Shown piece after piece: positions 59,609-64,000 of a stretch of DNA of 64,000 bases. Location of the stretch: positions 62,001 through 126,000 of the forward strand of contig NZ_JARBUT010000006.1 in assembly GCF_028882275.1 (NCBI RefSeq), given 5' to 3'. Numbering within the stretch: position 1 is the first letter of the stretch; every line of letters starts with the position of its first letter. This DNA comes from Nocardiopsis sp. N85 (GTDB lineage Bacteria > Actinomycetota > Actinomycetes > Streptosporangiales > Streptosporangiaceae). Both the position numbers and the translations under genes were made by a program. Below the pieces are notes generated by a model. It saw only the letters and a program-made list of their open reading frames with translations. It did no database searches and was not told the DNA's origin.

Positions 59609-60820
59609 GTGGACCCCGCCACCCGAGGCCAGACGATCAAACTCGCCCGCCGGCGCCGCGGCTACTCCCAGAACGTGCTGGCCGGCCTCCTCGGCCGCTC
59701 CGAATCGTGGCTCTCCCAGGTCGAACGCGGCATCCTCACGGTGGACTCCCACGAGATCCTCACCCACCTGGCCCGCATCCTGCACCTGGACCTGGCCGAA
59801 CTGACCGGAACCGAACCCGAGGCGGTCACCGACATGCGCTACGACGCAGCCCGCGCCATCGAACGCGCCATGATGCGCTACTCCACCCTGGAGACCATCG
59901 TCGCCGAGACCGGCCAGGAACCACGGACCGACCCCGCAGTCCTCCTCACCCAAGCCCACCACACCTATGCCGCCTACCAGGCGGCCCGCTACGACGAGGT
60001 CGGACGCCGCCTGCCCCGCCTGATCCGCGAAGCCGAAGCCGTAACCCACACGCCGGACGTGGACCATTCCGCGACCTGCGCCGCCAAGGCCATGGTCTAC
60101 AACACCACCGCCGCCCTCCTGCGCCGGGTGGGGGAGAAGCACCTGGCCTGGCAGGCCGCCGACCGGGCCATGACAGCCGCCACCTGGAGCGATGACCCCC
60201 TGCTGGCCGCCGTGGGCGCCTACCGGCTGGCCTACGTCTTCATCTCCCGCGGACACCCGACAGAAGCAGCCGAGCTGGCCATGGGCGCGGCGAGCGCGCT
60301 CGAACGCCGCATGCACCCGGGCACCCCGGAAGAGTTGAGCGTCTACGGCGGACTCCACCTGGCCGCCGCCACCGCTGCGGCGGCCAGCTTCGACCGGACG
60401 GCCGTCCCGCGCCTGCTGGCCCAGGCCCGCCGCGCGGCCGACCGCCTGGGAACCGACCGCAACCACCACGGAACCGCTTTCGGCCCGACCAACGTCGCCA
60501 TCCACACCATCAGCACCGCCGTCGCCATCGGTGACGCCCGAACCGCCATCGACACCGGCGAGGCCCTGGACGTCGGTTCCCTGCCCGCCGGGTTGGTCGG
60601 CCGCCGCGCCCAGGTCTGCCTGGACCTGGCCCGCGCCTACACCCAAAAGCGGCAGGACGCCGCCGCAGTGCACACCCTGGTGGACGCCGAGCGGATCGCT
60701 CCCGAACTCATCCGCTACCACTCGGGCACGGCCGCGGTCCTGACCGAACTCCTGCGACGCGAGCACCGCCGCTCCACCCCGGAACTGCGCCCTCTGGCGG
60801 CCCGCGCCGGGGTCGCCTGA
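59609..60820 (+). CDS. XRE-family regulator with TPR-like C-terminus
   Basis: The 403-residue protein has an N-terminal helix-turn-helix (TRGQTIKLARRRRGYSQNVL with GLLGRSESWLSQVERGIL, residues 4-45). A long helical repeat region resembles TPR domains of actinomycete XRE regulators (HHTYAAYQAARYDEVGRRL, AWQAADRAMTAATWSDDPLL, LDLARAYTQKRQDAAA). Such proteins may bind a peptide or small ligand. GTG at 59609 follows AAAGG. It lies 14 bases after the flavoprotein, and a strong terminator follows. Confidence 0.85.
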   Translation: MDPATRGQTIKLARRRRGYSQNVLAGLLGRSESWLSQVERGILTVDSHEILTHLARILHLDLAELTGTEPEAVTDMRYDAARAIERAMMRYSTLETIVAETGQEPRTDPAVLLTQAHHTYAAYQAARYDEVGRRLPRLIREAEAVTHTPDVDHSATCAAKAMVYNTTAALLRRVGEKHLAWQAADRAMTAATWSDDPLLAAVGAYRLAYVFISRGHPTEAAELAMGAASALERRMHPGTPEELSVYGGLHLAAATAAAASFDRTAVPRLLAQARRAADRLGTDRNHHGTAFGPTNVAIHTISTAVAIGDARTAIDTGEALDVGSLPAGLVGRRAQVCLDLARAYTQKRQDAAAVHTLVDAERIAPELIRYHSGTAAVLTELLRREHRRSTPELRPLAARAGVA

Positions 60821-60826
60821 GCCGAA

Positions 60827-60844
60827 CCCGCAGATTCCTGCGGG
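60827..60844 (+). terminator. Rho-independent-type terminator after the XRE gene
   Basis: CCCGCAG and CTGCGGG form a 7-bp stem with an ATTC loop seven bases after the stop, followed by CCTTTTACC. This is the best classic terminator in the window. Confidence 0.8.
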
Positions 60845-60901
60845 CCTTTTACCTTCTCGCGGCTGCGAAGGGCCGCCGGTGTGGGGACGTACGGTCGCCC
60901 C

Positions 60902-61048
60902 ATGTCACAGCACGATGCCTTCCTCCCACGCCGGGCCTTGAACAGGCTGGGGTCATTTCACCATGCAGCACGGCCGATGACCGACCGCACCGACCTCGCC
61001 GTCGTCCCCGCGCGCTGCCCCGGCCCTTTCTCCGAGGGGTGGCTGTGA
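60902..61048 (+). CDS. Possible 48-residue small protein
   Basis: ATG at 60902 opens a 48-codon frame ending TGA at 61046-61048, with only a weak site upstream. The sequence (MSQHDAFLPRRALNRLG at its start, FSEGWL at its end) is basic with several His. A GTG overlapping its stop could couple it to the next frame. Without relatives I cannot tell a real gene from chance. Confidence 0.3.
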   Translation: MSQHDAFLPRRALNRLGSFHHAARPMTDRTDLAVVPARCPGPFSEGWL

Positions 61049-61191
61049 GTACCGGGCAACCGCTCACCTGGGCCGATCTCCTCCGCCTCGCCCGGCCCCG
61101 CACTCCGCAGGCCCCGCGGCCCCGGTTGGCGGAGCACCCTGGGCTCCCACGCCGTACCCGCATATCTGAACACCCCCGGAAGGAAAGCACG

Positions 61192-61428
61192 ATGGGCGTC
61201 CTGGGCGAGACCCCTGTCCTGTGCCGTGGCGGAGCGGTCACCCGCCTTCAGAGGGAGAAGGCCGACGAACTCTTCGACCGCCTCTCCTCCCTCCTGCGTG
61301 ATGCCGCCGACCCCGACACCGATCCGGCCGTGCTGATCCGCGAAGCCGACCAGGCCTTCGAACTCCTCCACCGGCACCTCGGCTCCGGTGGGGTTCTCCC
61401 TCAACCCTGGCGCGATGCCCACCACTGA
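61192..61428 (+). CDS. Small hypothetical helical protein
   Basis: The 78-residue protein is helical and acidic (EKADELFDRLSSLLRDAADPD, READQAFELLHRHL). ATG at 61192 has a strong AAGGAAA site. The frame is open back to GTG at 61045, and an upstream-extended form of 127 residues is possible. I do not recognise a family. Confidence 0.5.
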   Translation: MGVLGETPVLCRGGAVTRLQREKADELFDRLSSLLRDAADPDTDPAVLIREADQAFELLHRHLGSGGVLPQPWRDAHH

Positions 61429-61559
61429 CACCGGGTTCCCGGCCGAGCCCTTCCCCAAAAGCCCTGCTCCTGCCCCTGCCCCCGGCCCGCATCTCGTACC
61501 TGCGCCTTGATCCGCCCGGATCCACCCCCGACGAGAAGAGTCACCGTGATCGCTCCCGG

Positions 61560-62042
61560 TTGCCGCTCGCTGATAGCGAACGCACCGTGCGCAGCCACCT
61601 TGAACCGCTCCGGATCAGCAGGCGGCCCGCACCGCCGCTGCCCGAGGCGCCGACCGTCCGCGAGGCCACTGGGCTGATCACCAGCCTGACCAGCCGGTTG
61701 AAACCAGAGGAGGAGGTGAAGCCGAAGCAGTTGCTCGGTCGCTGTCCGGAGCCGGACAGGGTCGCCGGGTGTGTGCGCTCCTTCGCCACGATGATGCGGG
61801 AGAAGAAAGGACAGGACCTGGAGACATGGCCGGCCACTGCCGAGGCGACCGAGATGCAGCCGGTGCAGAGCTTCGCCCGCGGATCGCGCCAGGACTTCGA
61901 CGCGGTGACCGCCGGTCTCACCCTTGGGTGGAGTTCCGGCCGTGTTGAGGGCGACGTGTGCCGGATCAAGGCGCTCAAGAGGGCCGGGTACGGCCGTGCC
62001 GGGGTCGAGTCGCTGCGCCGCAGCATCCTCGACGCGCCGTGA
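61560..62042 (+). pseudogene. ISL3-type transposase remnant (C-terminal part)
   Basis: The last about 160 residues of a transposase remain. They end LGWSSGRVEGDVCRIKALKR, then GYGRAGVESLRRSILDAP, which is the C-terminal signature of ISL3-family DDE transposases (WSSGxVEGxxxRIKxLKR). The N-terminal zinc-binding and first catalytic parts are absent upstream and no start with ribosome site exists, so it is a broken copy. I see no flanking terminal inverted repeats or target duplication. It marks past transposition in this region. Confidence 0.75.
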
Positions 62043-62098
62043 CAGAGCGTGGCGGCTTCACAGAGATCGGATCAGAGCCGTATCTCTACCGTCCGCCG

Positions 62099-63079
62099 TC
62101 ACAAGCCGTTCCTGAGACGGGATCGAGCCCGGTCGCCCTGGTCCTCGTGCGGCTCCAGCGGTGTCCTTGCCGGGCCGGTCTTGCGGGTCCGGAACCACAC
62201 GACCGCCGCCGTGCCGACGAAGACGACGGTCGACGTGATCAGCAGAACGCCGTCCAAGCCGCCGGCAGAACGATCGAACCTGACCGAGATATCGGCGTTC
62301 AGGGCGATCCAGAAAATGAAGGTGAGCGTGTTGAGGACCGAGTGGAGGACAGCCGCGATCTCGATCCCGCCGGTTCGCCAGGTGACGTAACCCGTGACGA
62401 TGGAGAAGAGAAGATAGAACACGTTCCACCACGGGTCGCTCGCGGTGTGGATGACGCTGAACAGGGCGGCCGACACACCGATACCCAGGATCAGCGAGGT
62501 CCACCGACCGCGCCCCCAGCCGGCCGCGACACGGAAGACGAGCCCGCGCAACCCGTACTCCTCGCCCGTCGCCTGCAAGGGGACGAGAAGAACGGTCACG
62601 ACGAGCATCCAGATGACGTCCTCACGCCGCCACACGGCGGTCACACCGGGGGACACGAACTCGAAGACGGCGAGCGCGACCAGGAGGGCGGGAGTGATCG
62701 TCAACAGCGCTCGGGCGAACAGGTCGAAGCGGAAGCTCGACACGACCGAGCTCAGAGTAGCGCCGCGCACCCCGTACAGCCGGCGCTGGAGGAACATGCT
62801 CCACGGAATGACCAGGGCGACGGCGATCAGACCGAGGGCATGGGCCAGCGGGGTGAGGACCAGGCGCTCGTCACTCGGAACGCCCGGCCACAGGATGCCG
62901 TCGATCCATGCGCCCACCATCTGGAACGCGATGATGGCGCCGAACATGCCCCCGAGGAGCAGGACGATGGCGAGGATGCCGCGGCCGATGCGGCGTTCCT
63001 CCCCCGCCAGCACCCGGTGGTACTCGACCCCCGGCGGGACGGGCTTCGGATCTCGGTGTTCACGTGTCTTCGCGGTCAT
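62099..63079 (-). CDS. CPBP-family intramembrane metalloprotease
   Basis: The 326-residue membrane protein has about eight hydrophobic segments. The CPBP motifs are EEYGLRG (EExxxR) near residue 175, FSVIHTASD (motif 2 His) near 208 and HSVLN (motif 3) near 245. Family members are Rce1-like proteases or bacteriocin self-immunity proteins; with no bacteriocin gene nearby its role is open. ATG at 63077-63079 has AAGGAG eight bases upstream; a GTG six bases earlier overlaps the ribosome site. Confidence 0.88.
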   Translation of the reverse strand: MTAKTREHRDPKPVPPGVEYHRVLAGEERRIGRGILAIVLLLGGMFGAIIAFQMVGAWIDGILWPGVPSDERLVLTPLAHALGLIAVALVIPWSMFLQRRLYGVRGATLSSVVSSFRFDLFARALLTITPALLVALAVFEFVSPGVTAVWRREDVIWMLVVTVLLVPLQATGEEYGLRGLVFRVAAGWGRGRWTSLILGIGVSAALFSVIHTASDPWWNVFYLLFSIVTGYVTWRTGGIEIAAVLHSVLNTLTFIFWIALNADISVRFDRSAGGLDGVLLITSTVVFVGTAAVVWFRTRKTGPARTPLEPHEDQGDRARSRLRNGL

Positions 63080-63384
63080 GGCCACGTCTCCTTCATCGAT
63101 CGTTCACGGATCAGGCCGAACAGAGGTGGGCGTCCCCGTGGGGGCGGGAGTGAGCGGTGGCGGCGCGGGCAGGTGTGAGCACGGGTTCGCTCCGGTTTCA
63201 CTTCGCCACCCGGCGCGCGCCGCCCACCGGTGATCCACCCCTGGGCGCCGAGACCCGGACGCTCTACTTCGCCGCCGACTCGGTGCTCACGCAGGAGCCC
63301 TCGAACGCAGCACCCGAGGACCGGTGGAACCCGCCGCCGCACCCCGGCACGGCTTCTTCCCGGGGGTGCGGCACCGACGCCGGG
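63080..63384. other. Intergenic region before the isochorismatase gene
   Basis: These 305 bases hold no gene I can support. A short plus-strand frame around 63240-63300 reads TRTLYFAADSVL but has no start site. Confidence 0.4.
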
Positions 63385-64000
63385 TCAGGAGCGGGTGGCC
63401 AGCAACTGCATCTCCCAGGCGAAGGCGACGCCGCTGGCACCGCCGTGCTGCACCAGGATCTCGGCTTGGCCCGACGCGGTCTCCTCGCGGGCCCAGTCGC
63501 GCTGCCACTCGGCGACCACGGCCAGCCAGTTGAGCGGCGTCACGTCGGCCTCGATCATCCGCCGCACGGCCATCTCGTGCGCCTCCAACGACACCCCGCC
63601 CGAAGCGTCGGTGACGGCGTAGACGTCGTGGTCCTCGCCCGCCGCCTGGATCGCCGGCATGGCCACACAGATCTCCGTCCAGAGTCCGGCCATGATCACC
63701 TTCTTGCGGCCGGTCGCCCTGACGGCTTCGACGACCCGTGCGTCCTCCCAGGTGTTGATGAGCGTGCGGTCGATCGGCTTCTGCTCCGGGAACACGTCCT
63801 GGATCCCCTGGACGAGGTGGCCGCCACGGTCCGCGAGCACGGTCGTCAGGATGGTCGGGACGTCGAACAGCTTGGCGGCCTTGGCCAGGCCGACCGCGTT
63901 GTTGAGAACGACGGACGGCTCATGGCTGTGCAGGTTGGCGACCTGGAACGGCTGGTGGTCGATGAGGAGGAGGACGCTCTCCTCCGGCGTCAGCAGGGCG
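63385..64000 (-). CDS. Isochorismatase-fold hydrolase, N-terminus beyond the window
   Basis: This cysteine-hydrolase-family protein is visible for about 204 residues; its start lies past 64000. Visible blocks are LLLIDHQPFQVANLHSHE (with the catalytic Asp), LINTWEDARVVEAV, KKVIMAGLWTEICVAMPA (the region that usually carries the catalytic Cys) and YAVTDASGGVSLEAHEMAV. Members hydrolyse nicotinamide, isochorismate or related amides; the substrate is unknown. Its gene direction places its promoter outside the window. Confidence 0.85.
   Translation of the reverse strand, partial: ALLTPEESVLLLIDHQPFQVANLHSHEPSVVLNNAVGLAKAAKLFDVPTILTTVLADRGGHLVQGIQDVFPEQKPIDRTLINTWEDARVVEAVRATGRKKVIMAGLWTEICVAMPAIQAAGEDHDVYAVTDASGGVSLEAHEMAVRRMIEADVTPLNWLAVVAEWQRDWAREETASGQAEILVQHGGASGVAFAWEMQLLATRS

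Noticed and set aside
63240..63300. Short plus-strand frame reading TRTLYFAADSVL as a secreted-protein remnant
   Set aside because: Too short and without start or flanking similarity to support even a pseudogene.
1..64000. tRNA, rRNA and a complete prophage or conjugative element
   Set aside because: No tRNA-like fold with conserved T-arm, no rRNA signature and no integrase, relaxase or structural phage genes were found.

Overview
The window is very GC-rich DNA (most third codon positions G or C) with GTG and TTG starts, Shine-Dalgarno sites, XRE-DUF397 pairs, BldC-like and TioE-like regulators and DmdR/IdeR-type iron boxes. This points to a filamentous actinomycete. Nocardiopsis or a close relative is my best guess, but it is inferred from gene style and not proven. 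No rRNA or tRNA gene was found.

Layout. 0-8.4 kb: enzymes and regulators around an HxlR regulator whose likely operator recurs in front of an NmrA/QorB-type oxidoreductase; then an AI-2E-type membrane protein, a tandem universal stress protein, an O-methyltransferase, a second NmrA-type oxidoreductase, an AlkD-like DNA glycosylase and a flavin-binding protein divergent from a MocR regulator. 10.2-19.5 kb: an iron-linked set made of a siderophore-interacting flavoprotein and a siderophore-binding lipoprotein, each behind an iron box, plus a divergent two-gene ABC transporter whose ATPase domains are degenerate in complementary ways. A secreted GHL10-type glycosidase, a stand-alone type II thioesterase and a small protein lie between. 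19.9-26.5 kb: PRPP synthetase, FdhF/YdeP-type molybdoenzyme, hypothetical and membrane proteins, APH-like kinase and a lipase-like hydrolase.

26.5-35.8 kb is an accessory region of more mixed base composition. A 5'-truncated tyrosine phosphatase abuts a CYTH protein. A single type I-E-like CRISPR repeat at 28084-28111 and a three-repeat, two-spacer array with leader at 33880-34230 (same orientation) bracket about 5.8 kb. That segment holds a radical SAM-kinase pair, an XRE-DUF397 pair, an ATPase-fold protein, two small MerR/BldC-type DNA-binding proteins and short hypotheticals. A phage/plasmid-style HTH protein follows. No cas1, cas2, cas3 or Cascade genes are present.

35.8-56.3 kb returns to chromosomal-style genes: quinone oxidoreductase with a divergent HxlR, erythromycin esterase with a divergent TioE/MerR regulator, TIGR01777 epimerase, alpha/beta hydrolase, TspO, SixA-like phosphatase, a trans-acting enoyl-reductase-like protein, AroQ, acyl-CoA dehydrogenase behind a TetR-type palindrome, a FUSC protein, and a pair of LanT/NisT-like ABC exporters. 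Within it, 45.5-46.2 kb carries the most interesting item. An orphan Cas6e-like RNA-binding protein appears to have lost its catalytic His and Tyr, and its own 5' leader carries a hairpin with the same stem as the CRISPR repeats. 56.3-64 kb holds a GNAT, an unidentified 493-aa protein, a flavoprotein-XRE pair, short ORFs, an ISL3 transposase remnant, a CPBP protease and an isochorismatase-fold hydrolase running off the end.

The most coherent hypothesis is that Cas6e-type hairpins are dispersed here as a CRISPR mini-array, a stranded repeat and an mRNA leader element, with a catalytically altered Cas6e that could act as an RNA-binding autoregulator. The second theme is iron uptake: SIP, binding protein and a heterodimeric ABC transporter under iron boxes.
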